From: Agrobacterium tumefaciens
GTDB lineage: Bacteria; Pseudomonadota; Alphaproteobacteria; Rhizobiales; Rhizobiaceae
Length of the DNA: 64,000 bases
Direction of reading: 5' to 3'
NCBI RefSeq assembly: GCF_017726655.1
Contig: NZ_CP072309.1
Coordinates: 124,001 to 188,000 of the forward strand
How positions within the stretch are numbered: the first letter of the stretch is position 1; each line of letters begins with the position of its first letter. The translations under genes were made by a program, and so were the position numbers. Shown here piece by piece: positions 17,783-26,105 of this stretch. The notes under the pieces were generated by a model. It was not told the DNA's origin. It worked only from the letters and a program-made list of their open reading frames with translations, and ran no database searches.

Positions 17783-18727
17783 TCAGTCCTTCTCAATCAG
17801 GCGCTGGCGCAGCAGGACGATCAGCATGGAATAGGCGAGCAACAACGCCAGAAGCACCAGCGCAATCGCCGAGGCGTAACCGAAGTCCAGCCGCTTGAAG
17901 GCCTGCGTGAAGATGTAGCTCGCAACAATCTGCGTGCGGTCGGCTGGGCCGCCATTGGTCATGACGATGATGAGATCGGCGAAATTGGCGATCCAGACGG
18001 TGCGCAGCAGGATGGTGATGGCGATGGTGGGCGCCAGAAACGGCAGGGTGATGGAGGTGAACCGCTGCAGCGGGTTCGCCCCGTCAATTTCTGCAGCCTC
18101 GTAAAGATCGCGCGGGATCGCCTGAAGGGCGGCAAGAAGGGTTATGGCGAAGAAGGGAATGCCCCACCAGACATTGGCGATAATCGGCCCCCACATCGCA
18201 AGCTGCGGATCGGCAAGGATATTGTTGGGGGCGGATAAAAGCCCAAGCGAGACCATCCAGTGCGGCAGCGGGCCAATGACCGGATTGAACAGCCATGCCC
18301 AGTTGAGGCCAGCGAGAAATGTCGGAACGGCCCATGGCAGAAACACCAAAGCCTGCGCCAGTCCCCTGCCCGCAAAGGGCTTATCGAGCAGAAGCGCCAG
18401 AATGAGGCCGAAGAAAAATTGCAGGAAAACCGAAGCGCCGGTCCACCACAGCGTGTTTTTCAACGCCCGGTAAAAGGCCGCATCCTGCGACAGCGTCTCC
18501 AGATGTTTCAGGCCAACGAAACCGCCCGAGAACGGATTGAGCAGCTGCACATCACGGAAAGCATAGGAAAGGCCGAGCACCAGCGGCACCAGCATGACGG
18601 CGACGATCAGCACAAGCACGGGCGCGCTATAGAGCCAGGGTTCGGCCCAATCGGCAAACCGCCGCATCGCTGGCTTACCAGCCGGTTTGCGCGCAGCCAC
18701 CGGCCCGGCGCCATGGGCATAGGACAT
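17783..18727 (-). CDS. Sugar ABC transporter permease (MalF type)
   Basis: 314 aa, about six membrane segments after a cytoplasmic N-terminus rich in Arg/Lys, and EAA loop DLYEAAEIDGANPLQRF near residue 215. The ATG at 18727 has GGGAG seven bases upstream. A longer in-frame reading from 18850 would cross a strong hairpin and has no ribosome site. Separated from the binding-protein gene by 150 bases that hold that hairpin. Confidence 0.92.
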   Translation of the reverse strand: MSYAHGAGPVAARKPAGKPAMRRFADWAEPWLYSAPVLVLIVAVMLVPLVLGLSYAFRDVQLLNPFSGGFVGLKHLETLSQDAAFYRALKNTLWWTGASVFLQFFFGLILALLLDKPFAGRGLAQALVFLPWAVPTFLAGLNWAWLFNPVIGPLPHWMVSLGLLSAPNNILADPQLAMWGPIIANVWWGIPFFAITLLAALQAIPRDLYEAAEIDGANPLQRFTSITLPFLAPTIAITILLRTVWIANFADLIIVMTNGGPADRTQIVASYIFTQAFKRLDFGYASAIALVLLALLLAYSMLIVLLRQRLIEKD

Positions 18728-18802
18728 TGTATCGCTCCCTGATCGGACGACGAAACGGACGGGTTTTCCAGCCTCTCGGCTTGCCGATCCGAAAAATTGC
18801 AG

Positions 18803-18848
18803 GAAAAAGGCCTGTCGCAGCGAAGGCCGGCAAGACCGCCGCACAGGC
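18803..18848 (-). terminator. Attenuator-like hairpin after the binding-protein gene
   Basis: On the minus strand GCCTGTGCGGCG pairs with CGCTGCGACAGGC (one bulged base), followed by CTTTTTCC. This is an intrinsic-terminator shape located 30 bases after the binding-protein stop and 76 bases before the first permease. Partial termination or 3'-end protection here would give more binding protein than membrane subunits. The level of read-through is not predictable from sequence. Confidence 0.6.
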
Positions 18849-18877
18849 ATTTGCGCCCGCGCGGCTGGTGCGTGTCG

Positions 18878-20137
18878 TTATTTCGAGGCGAGGAACTTCT
18901 GCTGCGCCTTGGTCATGTAATCAGCCCATTGCTTGGCCAGATCTTCGGGCGTGATGTCGCCGAGCAGCGCTTCCTGCGAGGTCTTGATCACGAGCGAGTC
19001 CTTGAAGAAGGCGAATTCCTCAAGATAGGTCGGCATTTTCGTCGGCACGGCATTCTTGTCGGCCAGTTCGTCAAACCAGCCCTTGAACTGCTCGCTGGCA
19101 TAGAAGGGGTCCTTCTCCGCCGACTTGTGCACCGGCAGCGCGCCGGTCTTCTTGTTCCACTCGATATTGCCTTCCGGCCCTTCGAGCGTCTCGATCAGCT
19201 TCCAGGAAAGGTCCTTGTTTTCAGACTTCGCCATCATCGACCAGCCGGCAAAACCAATCGTCGGGAAAGTCTTGCCGTCAGGCCCCTTCGGCATGGTCAT
19301 GACGCCGAAATCTTCCGGCTTCATACGCTGGGCAATGGCGATCAGCGCATCCGGATCCTGATCGAGGAAAGCGCAGGTGCCGGAATAGAAGCCGGCAACG
19401 ATCTCGTTGAAGCCCCAGTTGACGCTGTCCTTCGGCGCCAGTCCGTTCTTGTAGAGATCGATCACATAGGTCAGGCCCTTCACCCAGCCGGGGCTGTCGA
19501 AGGTGGAGGTGCCGTCCTTGGTGAAGAACTCGTTCGAACCGGCCATGGAAGCGCCGAACATCACCCAGCCGTTGAGGCCGCCGGGGCCGCCGCGCAGGCA
19601 ATAGCCATACTTGCCCGGAAGGGCTGCGACCTTCTTGGAGGCGTCCGCAAATTCCTCAAGCGTCTTCGGCGGCTCCTTCACACCAGCCTGTTCCAGCAGC
19701 TTCTTGTTGTAGAACATGGCGCGCAGGTAAAAGCCGTAGGGCAGCATATAGGCCGTGTTCTTCACGTCGCGGCCGAGTTCAAGCGTGCGCTCGCTGAGCC
19801 CTGCTGTGTGTTCCCATTTGGCGAGGTAGGGCTCAAGGCTTTCGAGCATGCCGTTATTGGCGTAAAGCGACAGCCAGGTGTCGGGCATTTCCATAACGTC
19901 AGGAACATCGCCGGCAGACACCATAGTCGCGAATTTCTGGAAGGCCTCGCTCCAGGGAAGCGAGATGATTTCGACCTTGGTGCCGGGATTGGCGGTCTCG
20001 AATTTCGAGACGATGCCCTTCAGCGTTTCGGTTCGTTCCGGGCTGGTGATGACTTCCACCAGCTTCAAGGTCGTATCCGCCAGCGCCGTTCCGGTCATCA
20101 GGGCGGTAAAAATTGCTGCTGCTACCAGTTTTTTCAT
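18878..20137 (-). CDS. Sugar ABC transporter substrate-binding protein (family 1)
   Basis: 419-aa periplasmic protein. Signal peptide MKKLVAAAIFTALMTGTALA is followed by DTTLKLVEV. The GTKVEIISLPWSEAFQKF and DVPDVMEMPDTW segments are typical of family-1 binding proteins. AGGGGAGAACGAC precedes the ATG. It follows the PLP enzyme gene by 35 bases, so the operon is probably regulator, PLP enzyme, binding protein, permeases, ATPase. The ligand is unknown; a sulfur-bearing or amino-acid-conjugated sugar is only a hypothesis drawn from the PLP neighbour. Confidence 0.92.
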   Translation of the reverse strand: MKKLVAAAIFTALMTGTALADTTLKLVEVITSPERTETLKGIVSKFETANPGTKVEIISLPWSEAFQKFATMVSAGDVPDVMEMPDTWLSLYANNGMLESLEPYLAKWEHTAGLSERTLELGRDVKNTAYMLPYGFYLRAMFYNKKLLEQAGVKEPPKTLEEFADASKKVAALPGKYGYCLRGGPGGLNGWVMFGASMAGSNEFFTKDGTSTFDSPGWVKGLTYVIDLYKNGLAPKDSVNWGFNEIVAGFYSGTCAFLDQDPDALIAIAQRMKPEDFGVMTMPKGPDGKTFPTIGFAGWSMMAKSENKDLSWKLIETLEGPEGNIEWNKKTGALPVHKSAEKDPFYASEQFKGWFDELADKNAVPTKMPTYLEEFAFFKDSLVIKTSQEALLGDITPEDLAKQWADYMTKAQQKFLASK

Positions 20138-20172
20138 GTCGTTCTCCCCTTTTTGTGGTCAGTTAAAACACG

Positions 20173-21345
20173 TCAAGCGATGGTGGCCGCCTTGATCGCG
20201 GGTTCGAGATCGTTCCAGAGAGCCTCCGTGCCCTCCAGCCCGACATGCAGGCGCACCGACCGTGCGCTGATGCCGAAAGTGTGGGCGGAGTTTGGCTGCG
20301 CCTTCTGTTCGAGCACCACTTCCCCCGGAACGATCAGGCTTTCATGCCCGCCCCAGGAAACACCCAGTTTGAAAAGCTTGAGGCGGTCGGCAAAAGCGCG
20401 CACATCCACCCCCTCCTTGAAGATGAAGGAGAACAGGCCGGAGGTGCCGTTGAGGCCGGGCGGCAGGCGGTTCGCCAGCCCCGGATGGCAAACGGTTTCC
20501 ACCACATCGAGAGCGTGAAGGCGCGTCGCTATATCCATAGCCGAGGCCTGATGCGCCTTCATGCGCAACGGCAGGGTACGCAAGCCACGGATGAGCAGCC
20601 ACGCATCGAAAGGCGACATCTTGCCGCCGAGATAGGGGTAGGCCTCTGCCCGAATGCGGTCGATCATGGCCTTCGAACCGGCAACCACGCCGGAGACCAC
20701 ATCGCTATGGCCGCCAAGATATTTCGAGGCGGAATGCAGAACGAGATCGACACCCAGCGAGATCGGCTGCTGGAAAACCGGGCTCGCCCAGGAATTATCG
20801 ATGACGGTGACCGCACCATGCCGTTTGCCGATGGCGGCGAGGGCACCGACATCATGCGCCTCCATCACCCAGCTTGTCGGGCTTTCCATGTAGAAGAGTT
20901 TCGCGCCCGGCATCGCCTTTTCTACCGCCGCCTCATCGCGACCATCGACATAGACGACCTCGATATTCATGCGCTGCATGAAGGTGCCGAACAGGCGGAA
21001 AGCATCGGGATAAACGTGGCGTACCGCGACGATCCGGTCACCGGGCGACACGAAGGAAAGCACGGTGGATGAGATCGCCGACATGCCGCTGGCAAAACCA
21101 AGTGCGTCTTCAGCACCCTCGAGTTTCGCCAGCATCTCTTCGAACAGTCGAACGGTAGGGTTCAGTCCGCGCGTATAGACCGGCCGCACCTTCTCGCCGC
21201 GATAGGTGGAGACCATTTCGTCGTAGCTGGAAAAAGTGAACAGCGACGTCTGCACGATGGGCGGCACCACGGCCTCGAAGGCGTGGGCTTCGTCATGGGC
21301 GACGATCAGGGAGGCGGGATCGAAGAGATCGTTGCCATGGTTCAT
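20173..21345 (-). CDS. Trans-sulfuration family PLP-dependent enzyme (cystathionine lyase-like)
   Basis: 390 aa, Cys/Met metabolism PLP family (fold type I). Substrate/PLP motif YTRGLNPT is at about residues 57-64, GFASGMSA binds the phosphate, and the PLP lysine is in HSASKYLGGHSD (about residue 205). Members act as cystathionine beta- or gamma-lyases, gamma-synthases or methionine gamma-lyases. Its ATG overlaps the regulator stop (ATGA) and the sugar binding-protein gene follows by 35 bases, so it is locked into an importer operon. This is unusual for a housekeeping enzyme and suggests action on the imported compound. Exact reaction unassigned. Confidence 0.88.
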   Translation of the reverse strand: MNHGNDLFDPASLIVAHDEAHAFEAVVPPIVQTSLFTFSSYDEMVSTYRGEKVRPVYTRGLNPTVRLFEEMLAKLEGAEDALGFASGMSAISSTVLSFVSPGDRIVAVRHVYPDAFRLFGTFMQRMNIEVVYVDGRDEAAVEKAMPGAKLFYMESPTSWVMEAHDVGALAAIGKRHGAVTVIDNSWASPVFQQPISLGVDLVLHSASKYLGGHSDVVSGVVAGSKAMIDRIRAEAYPYLGGKMSPFDAWLLIRGLRTLPLRMKAHQASAMDIATRLHALDVVETVCHPGLANRLPPGLNGTSGLFSFIFKEGVDVRAFADRLKLFKLGVSWGGHESLIVPGEVVLEQKAQPNSAHTFGISARSVRLHVGLEGTEALWNDLEPAIKAATIA

Positions 21346-22034
21346 TTCGACATGTCCTTGATATCTTCCTCGACGACGGCGAGGATTTTCAGTGTTTCTT
21401 CCCGCGCCGTTTCTGCGTCTCCGGCGGCAATCGCGTTGAACAGGGTGCGATGAAAGGGAAAGGAGCGACTGGCGAAATCCGGCCGGTCAAAGGGTTTCGA
21501 CCAGAAGCGTTCAAAACCCTCGCGCATCTGCTCCAACAGCTGCTTAAACAGCGAATTATGCGTGGCGTCATAGATGGAGAGGTGAAAGGCGAGATCCGCC
21601 TTGCCAGAGGTTCCCTCGGCCAGATGCACCCGCTCCATCTCATCGAGCCGCGCTTCCATGGTGGCGATGTCCTCGGGCGTGCGACGGCGCGCAGCGGCCA
21701 TGGAGGCTTCGACCTCGATGCCGCGGCGCACCTCCAGCGTCATCAGCAACGCATCGCGCAGGCTTTCGGCGTCGATGGAAATCGGCATATGCACGGTGGC
21801 GGCGGAAATCGGCTTCAAGAGGTAATTGCCGCTGCCCTTGCGGCTGTCGATGACGCCGAGTGCCTGAAATTTGCGGATGACTTCGCGGATTGTGGACCGC
21901 CCCACACCCAGCGCCGCCATAAGCTCCCGCTCGGCTGGTAGCCGGTCTCCCGCCTTCAGCCCTGCCCGCTCCACATAGTCGGAAAGCGTGGCCTCCACCT
22001 GGCGCACGCGGTCGCTCGGCGGAATCGGCTGCAT
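21342..22034 (-). CDS. FadR-family (GntR) transcriptional regulator
   Basis: 230 aa starting MQPIPPSDRVRQVEATL. Winged helix about residues 10-75 (AERELMAALGVGRSTIREVIRK) and FCD domain about 90-220 (KADLAFHLSIYDATHN, RSFPFHRTLFNAI). In-frame codons extend to 22151, but that would place an operator-like repeat inside the gene. The ATG at 22034 with GGGAA just upstream is preferred. First gene of the importer operon and translationally coupled to the PLP enzyme. Autoregulation is inferred from the repeat upstream. Confidence 0.88.
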   Translation of the reverse strand: MQPIPPSDRVRQVEATLSDYVERAGLKAGDRLPAERELMAALGVGRSTIREVIRKFQALGVIDSRKGSGNYLLKPISAATVHMPISIDAESLRDALLMTLEVRRGIEVEASMAAARRRTPEDIATMEARLDEMERVHLAEGTSGKADLAFHLSIYDATHNSLFKQLLEQMREGFERFWSKPFDRPDFASRSFPFHRTLFNAIAAGDAETAREETLKILAVVEEDIKDMSK

Positions 22035-22087
22035 GAGTTCCCGGCTGGACCTGTCCAAAGACGCATCCCCTAAATTGGTCTGACATC

Positions 22088-22106
22088 TTACCATTCCAAA
22101 AGGTAA
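22088..22106. promoter_or_regulatory. Inverted repeat upstream of the FadR-type regulator operon
   Basis: TTACC-N9-GGTAA is an exact inverted repeat 54-72 bases upstream of the regulator start. An overlapping TGGT-N10-ACCA dyad lies at 22076-22093. GntR/FadR proteins commonly bind short dyads of the TGGT/ACCA kind, so this is a candidate operator for autoregulation. No experimental or motif-model support. Confidence 0.4.
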
Positions 22107-22325
22107 AAGGAATGTCAACGGGCAAATCATGTTGCACACACCTCTCAACAAAATGACTTAGCCCTCTGAAATAACTATATATTATCAATTAGGCTACCCG
22201 GCTTGGTGGGTGGCCAGTCCGGCAAAAAATCATACCGCATCGTCCCTCGACATCGAAAAAGTCAAAGGGTAACGCTTTACGGGAAGAGATAATTGCGCCG
22301 CATCAAGGCGACGGAGAGCCGCCGA

Positions 22326-22799
22326 TTACGGCGTCTTCACGCGCGCCGCCAGACGCGCCAATGCGTCGGCATGCTCATTGCCGACAGAGCCCGAATGCCC
22401 CTTGCACCATTCCACGGCCACGTGGGGATGCCGCTCCAGCAGCGTGTCTAGTTGCTGCCAGATTTCCCTGTCAGGGATCGGTCTTCGGCGTGTGTGCTGG
22501 TTGGGCGTGATGCGCTTCCAGCCATTGTTGCGCCAGATCGCCCGATATCGATTGCAGCCCTCAATGACATGAACGGCATCCGTCCAGAGCGTGACCGCAC
22601 GCGTTGGCGCCTCGGCGGCGATCCACGACATGGCGTTCAGGACGGCGAGGACCTCGAAAGTATTATTAGATGTGCCGGATGCTTTGCCCGAGGCCGAATG
22701 GATTTGGTTGCCTGCTTCATGAACGACGAAAGCCCACCCTCCGGAACGGGAGGCATCGTTGAAGGAGCCGTCGGTGAAGATGTGAAGCGGGTCAGCCAT
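22326..22799 (-). CDS. rnhA: Ribonuclease HI
   Basis: 157 aa starting MADPLHIFTDGSF. The metal-binding set is in place: D in FTDGSF, E in NTFEVLAVLNAM, D in LWTDAVHV, D in NEHAD near the end, with the conserved GHSG before it. Degrades RNA in RNA-DNA hybrids in the cytoplasm. The ATG at 22799 is preferred over a GTG five codons upstream because FTDGS then sits at the usual distance from the N-terminus. The DGSFN form (rather than DGSCLGNPG) suggests a secondary RNase H copy rather than the main housekeeping one. Confidence 0.85.
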   Translation of the reverse strand: MADPLHIFTDGSFNDASRSGGWAFVVHEAGNQIHSASGKASGTSNNTFEVLAVLNAMSWIAAEAPTRAVTLWTDAVHVIEGCNRYRAIWRNNGWKRITPNQHTRRRPIPDREIWQQLDTLLERHPHVAVEWCKGHSGSVGNEHADALARLAARVKTP

Positions 22800-22967
22800 G
22801 AGGGTGTGTAGCACCGAATTGGAGATCGCTAAACAAACAGGTCATCGGACGGGAATATTTCGTTCCGATGCCGTCTCGCGTTCCTCGGCAAGCAGAAGAG
22901 GCTTCACAGAAATGCAGGAAGGGCGGCGTAAGCCACCCTCCCCATCATCGCAGCGAAAGAACTGAAC

Positions 22968-23981
22968 TTACTGGCTGAGAACCGCCGCCGTGATCGTCTG
23001 CATATTGTGGTTGATCATGTCGATATAGGTCGAAGCCGGGCCGTCGGCGGTCGAAAGCGCGTCAGAGTAGAGCGTGCCGCCAACCTTCAAGCCGGTTTCG
23101 CTGGCAATCTGGTCGATCAGCCGCTTGTCGGTGATGTTCTCGACGAAGATCGCCGAGGCCTTGTCGTGTTTTACCTGATCCACCAGCTTGGCGACATCGG
23201 CGGCCGAGGCTTCTGATTCCGTCGATATGCCTTCAGGGGCAAGGAAGTTCAGGCCATAAGCGTGCTCGAAGTAGCCAAAGGCATCATGCGAGGTGATGAT
23301 GACACGTTTTTCCGGCGGGATGGCTGCAATCTCGGTCTTCACCATCTCGTTCAGCGCAGCAAGCTTGGCAATATAGGCATCCGAGTTGGCGGTGTAGGTT
23401 GCGCAACCGGCCTTGTCGACTTCGCAAAATGCGCCGGCGATGTTCTTCACGTAGATTTCCGCGTTCTTGATCGACTGCCAGGCATGGGGATCGTACTCGC
23501 CGTGATGGTGCCCCTCGTGGCTGTGATCGTGAGCCTCAGCGGTCTCGTGTTTGTGGCCAGCCTCTTCGGCTTTGTGGTCGTGGCCTTCTTCTTCTGCTTC
23601 CGGATGGGCGTGACCGGCCGGCTCGTCGGAAAGCTTGAGGGGTTCAACGCCCTTCGTCAATTCAACCACCGGAGCCTTGGTGCCGCTCGTGTCGATAAGG
23701 CGCTTCAGAAAGCCCTCGAATTCGAGGCCATTGACCAGCACCACATCCGCCTTGCTGACGGCGACGGCATCGGCCGGGCGCGGTTCATAAACGTGAGCAT
23801 CGCCATCTGGCCCCACCAGCGTTGTAATCTCAACGCGGTCGCCGCCGACGTTTTTCGCAAAATCGGCGATGATCGAAAAACTGGCCACGACCTTGAGTTC
23901 GGCGGCGGAGGCCTGCGCCATCAGAACTGGGGAGAGGGAAAGAAGGCTGGCGCAGGTTGCCAGACGGAAGGTTTTGAACAT
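22968..23981 (-). CDS. troA: Zinc ABC transporter substrate-binding protein (ZnuA/TroA)
   Basis: 337-aa periplasmic cluster-A-I metal-binding protein. Signal peptide to about residue 27 (AQASAAE). Zinc ligands are likely His in DAHVYEPRP, His in EYDPHAW, His in ITSHDAFGYF and the late acidic site. An insert at about 120-165 rich in His/Asp/Glu is the mobile loop typical of zinc rather than manganese systems. Third gene of a troC-troB-troA operon on the minus strand, with Zur-like boxes before troC. The symbol follows the A. tumefaciens naming I recall. Confidence 0.92.
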   Translation of the reverse strand: MFKTFRLATCASLLSLSPVLMAQASAAELKVVASFSIIADFAKNVGGDRVEITTLVGPDGDAHVYEPRPADAVAVSKADVVLVNGLEFEGFLKRLIDTSGTKAPVVELTKGVEPLKLSDEPAGHAHPEAEEEGHDHKAEEAGHKHETAEAHDHSHEGHHHGEYDPHAWQSIKNAEIYVKNIAGAFCEVDKAGCATYTANSDAYIAKLAALNEMVKTEIAAIPPEKRVIITSHDAFGYFEHAYGLNFLAPEGISTESEASAADVAKLVDQVKHDKASAIFVENITDKRLIDQIASETGLKVGGTLYSDALSTADGPASTYIDMINHNMQTITAAVLSQ

Positions 23982-24009
23982 GAGGGTTCTCCTTTTTTAA
24001 ACGCTGTTT

Positions 24010-24876
24010 TCAGGCCGTTCTGTGACGGCTGGAACCGAGAAGATCGCTGAGCACGCCGCGCGTGCCGACGAGGATGGAGAGCGCATAGATGACGCCCGCG
24101 GAAAGAATGATCGCCGGGCCGGATGGCAGCGATGCGTGATAGGACAAGAGCAGGCCGGCAAAGCAGGATACCATGCCGATTCCGATCGAGATGAAGCACA
24201 TGGGTGCCACGCGGTTGGACCAGAAGCGGCTGGCGGCGGCGGGCAACATCATCAGGCCGACCGAGAGCAAAGTTCCCAGCGCCTGAAAACCGCCAACCAG
24301 ATTGAGCACGACGATAGCAAGGAAGAGGAAGTGCACCGGGCTGCCCCAGTTACTGACGGAGCGCAGGAACAGGGGGTCGAGGCATTCCGCCAGCAGTGCC
24401 CGCCAGAAGGTAATCATCACCACAAGCGTCACGACGCAGATGCCGCTGATGAGGCCGAGCGCCTCGTTGTTCAGCGCCAGCACCGTGCCGAACAGCACAT
24501 GCATGAGATCGACGCTGGAGCCACGCCACGAAACGAGCAGCACGCCGAGCGCCAGCGAGATAAGGTAGAACGCGGCAAGCGACGCATCTTCCTTCTGGAC
24601 GGTGAAACGCGACACGGCACCGGCACCGAGCGCGACCAAAAGGCCAACTGCGAGGCCACCGACAGTCATCGGCAGGATTTCCAGCCCGTAAAACAGAAAA
24701 CCGACGGCCGCACCGGGCAGGATGGCGTGGGACATGGCATCGCCCGTGAGACTCATGCGCCGTAGCATCAGGAATACTCCGACCGGCCCGCAGGTGATGG
24801 CGAGGATCAAGGCACCGGCGAGTGCCCGCTGCATGAAGACATATTGAACGAAGGGTTCGATGAAGAGATCAGCCAT
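24010..24876 (-). CDS. troB: Zinc ABC transporter permease (ZnuB/TroB)
   Basis: 288-aa ABC-3 family permease with about eight hydrophobic segments. The N-terminus MADLFIEPFVQYVFMQRAL and the motif MSLTGDAMSHAILPGAA near residue 45 are family hallmarks. Its ATG overlaps the troC stop by 8 bases, and 28 bases separate its stop from troA. Longer in-frame codons overlap troC and are rejected. Imports zinc delivered by TroA. Confidence 0.92.
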   Translation of the reverse strand: MADLFIEPFVQYVFMQRALAGALILAITCGPVGVFLMLRRMSLTGDAMSHAILPGAAVGFLFYGLEILPMTVGGLAVGLLVALGAGAVSRFTVQKEDASLAAFYLISLALGVLLVSWRGSSVDLMHVLFGTVLALNNEALGLISGICVVTLVVMITFWRALLAECLDPLFLRSVSNWGSPVHFLFLAIVVLNLVGGFQALGTLLSVGLMMLPAAASRFWSNRVAPMCFISIGIGMVSCFAGLLLSYHASLPSGPAIILSAGVIYALSILVGTRGVLSDLLGSSRHRTA

Positions 24877-25690
24877 GGGCGTTCGCGGGGAGATGAGAAG
24901 GGGAATGGGAGGGGGCCTGACGCGGACTTGCCCCTGCGGTTTGCAGTGAAGGCGCCTCGGATGGCTCACACCAGGGTGCGTTTTCCTCCCATGCCTCGTG
25001 GAAATGCTGCGCCTGCCGGATATTCTCAGCCGTCAACACCTCCGCCGTAGTTCCCAGCCCGATGAGCTTTCGGGCAAGGAACAGGGTCTCTGGAAAATGC
25101 TGCCGCACGAGCTGGAAGTCATGAAGAACCGCCAACACCGTGCGCCCCTCCGCGACCCATGACTTGATCATGACCATAAGGTCAGCAACAGTCTTCTCAT
25201 CAACGGCGTTGAAGGGTTCATCGAGCAGGATCAGCTGCGCGTCCTGCAACATGGCGCGGGCAAACAGCGCGCGCTGCATCTGCCCGCCAGAGAGTGAATC
25301 GATACTGCGCCTTTCAAACCCGGAAAGCCCCACCGCCTCCATCGCGCGCGCCATCGCCGCCCGGTCTTCGCCACGGTGGCGGCCAAGCAGGCCGCGTTGC
25401 GGCCAAAGGCCGAGCGCCACCAGGTCCCGCACCTGCGCGGGAAATGAGCGGTCGAGTTCCGATTGCTGCGGCAGATAAGCGACGGAAACATCTGAGCTCA
25501 CGCGGCACTCACCGCCGAGCGGCTTCAATATGCCGGCAATGCCCTTCATCAGCGTCGATTTTCCAGAGCCGTTGGCGCCGACCACCGCAGTGAGCGAGCC
25601 TTTGGCAATATCGCCATTCAGATGATGCACCGCCGCACGGCCGGCATATCCAAGCGTCAGGTTTTTGAAGGCAAGGCACGGATCAGCCAT
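24869..25690 (-). CDS. troC: Zinc ABC transporter ATP-binding protein (ZnuC/TroC)
   Basis: 273 aa. Walker A GANGSGKST, signature LSGGQMQR, Walker B LILLDEP, H-loop VLHDF. The C-terminus is rich in His/Ser/Pro. The ATG at 25690 follows CGGAGGGATCA. An in-frame upstream start at 25753 would put the coding region across a Zur-like box, so it is rejected. First gene of the operon; transcription probably repressed by zinc-bound Zur. Confidence 0.92.
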   Translation of the reverse strand: MADPCLAFKNLTLGYAGRAAVHHLNGDIAKGSLTAVVGANGSGKSTLMKGIAGILKPLGGECRVSSDVSVAYLPQQSELDRSFPAQVRDLVALGLWPQRGLLGRHRGEDRAAMARAMEAVGLSGFERRSIDSLSGGQMQRALFARAMLQDAQLILLDEPFNAVDEKTVADLMVMIKSWVAEGRTVLAVLHDFQLVRQHFPETLFLARKLIGLGTTAEVLTAENIRQAQHFHEAWEENAPWCEPSEAPSLQTAGASPRQAPSHSPSHLPANAHG

Positions 25691-25731
25691 TGATCCCTCC
25701 GGGCAGGATGACATTCGATGGCTCTTGATAC

Positions 25732-25774
25732 GTAATGTTATTACATTCGTCAAATGAATATGTAATGAAATAAC
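25732..25774. promoter_or_regulatory. Tandem Zur-like boxes before troCBA
   Basis: Two 13-bp dyads, GTAATGTTATTAC (25732-25744) and GTAATGAAATAAC (25762-25774), share the pattern GTWAT-N3-ATWAC and are spaced 30 bp centre to centre, about three helical turns. A third copy lies before yciC. AT-rich dyads of this kind around a GTTATNNNATNAC core are typical Zur sites in alphaproteobacteria. The remaining part of the 25691-26105 spacer (about 25780-25970) holds nothing I recognise. Confidence 0.75.
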
Positions 25775-25972
25775 ATTATCTATTGGAAAATGGCTTGCCC
25801 GTCGTCACCCTCGGTTTTGACCCGATGGACCACGGCCATGCTGGGCTGTGGCTTCTAAAGTCAGGCCCAAGGATGGCTTCAAGCATGGAGACCGTCTCGA
25901 TCCAGGAACGCGCTTAGACCTCCGCTCGCGCAGCTTTGCTACTCAGGCCGCTTTCAATTCTCCTGTTGCCTG

Positions 25973-26003
25973 TTGACATGCTCGATGTTTGTTATGTTAT
26001 TAC
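25973..26003 (+). promoter_or_regulatory. yciC promoter with overlapping Zur-like box
   Basis: TTGACA at 25973-25978 is a good -35 hexamer. The Zur-like dyad GTTATGTTATTAC (25991-26003) covers the expected -10 region, so a bound repressor would block polymerase. It is the best match of the three boxes in this intergenic region. Confidence 0.65.
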
Positions 26004-26105
26004 ATTACTGCGTATGGAAAAAGAACTGCGATCCGCGTCGTTATCTTTCCTCCTCGACGCCAACACCGTGGCCCACGCACGCTCTGCTCACACCAAGAGG
26101 TCTCT

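Noticed and set aside
22968..24050. Long plus-strand frame antisense to troA (262 codons)
   Set aside because: Shadow of the troA coding strand in a high-GC genome; no ribosome site and low-complexity translation opposite the His-rich loop.
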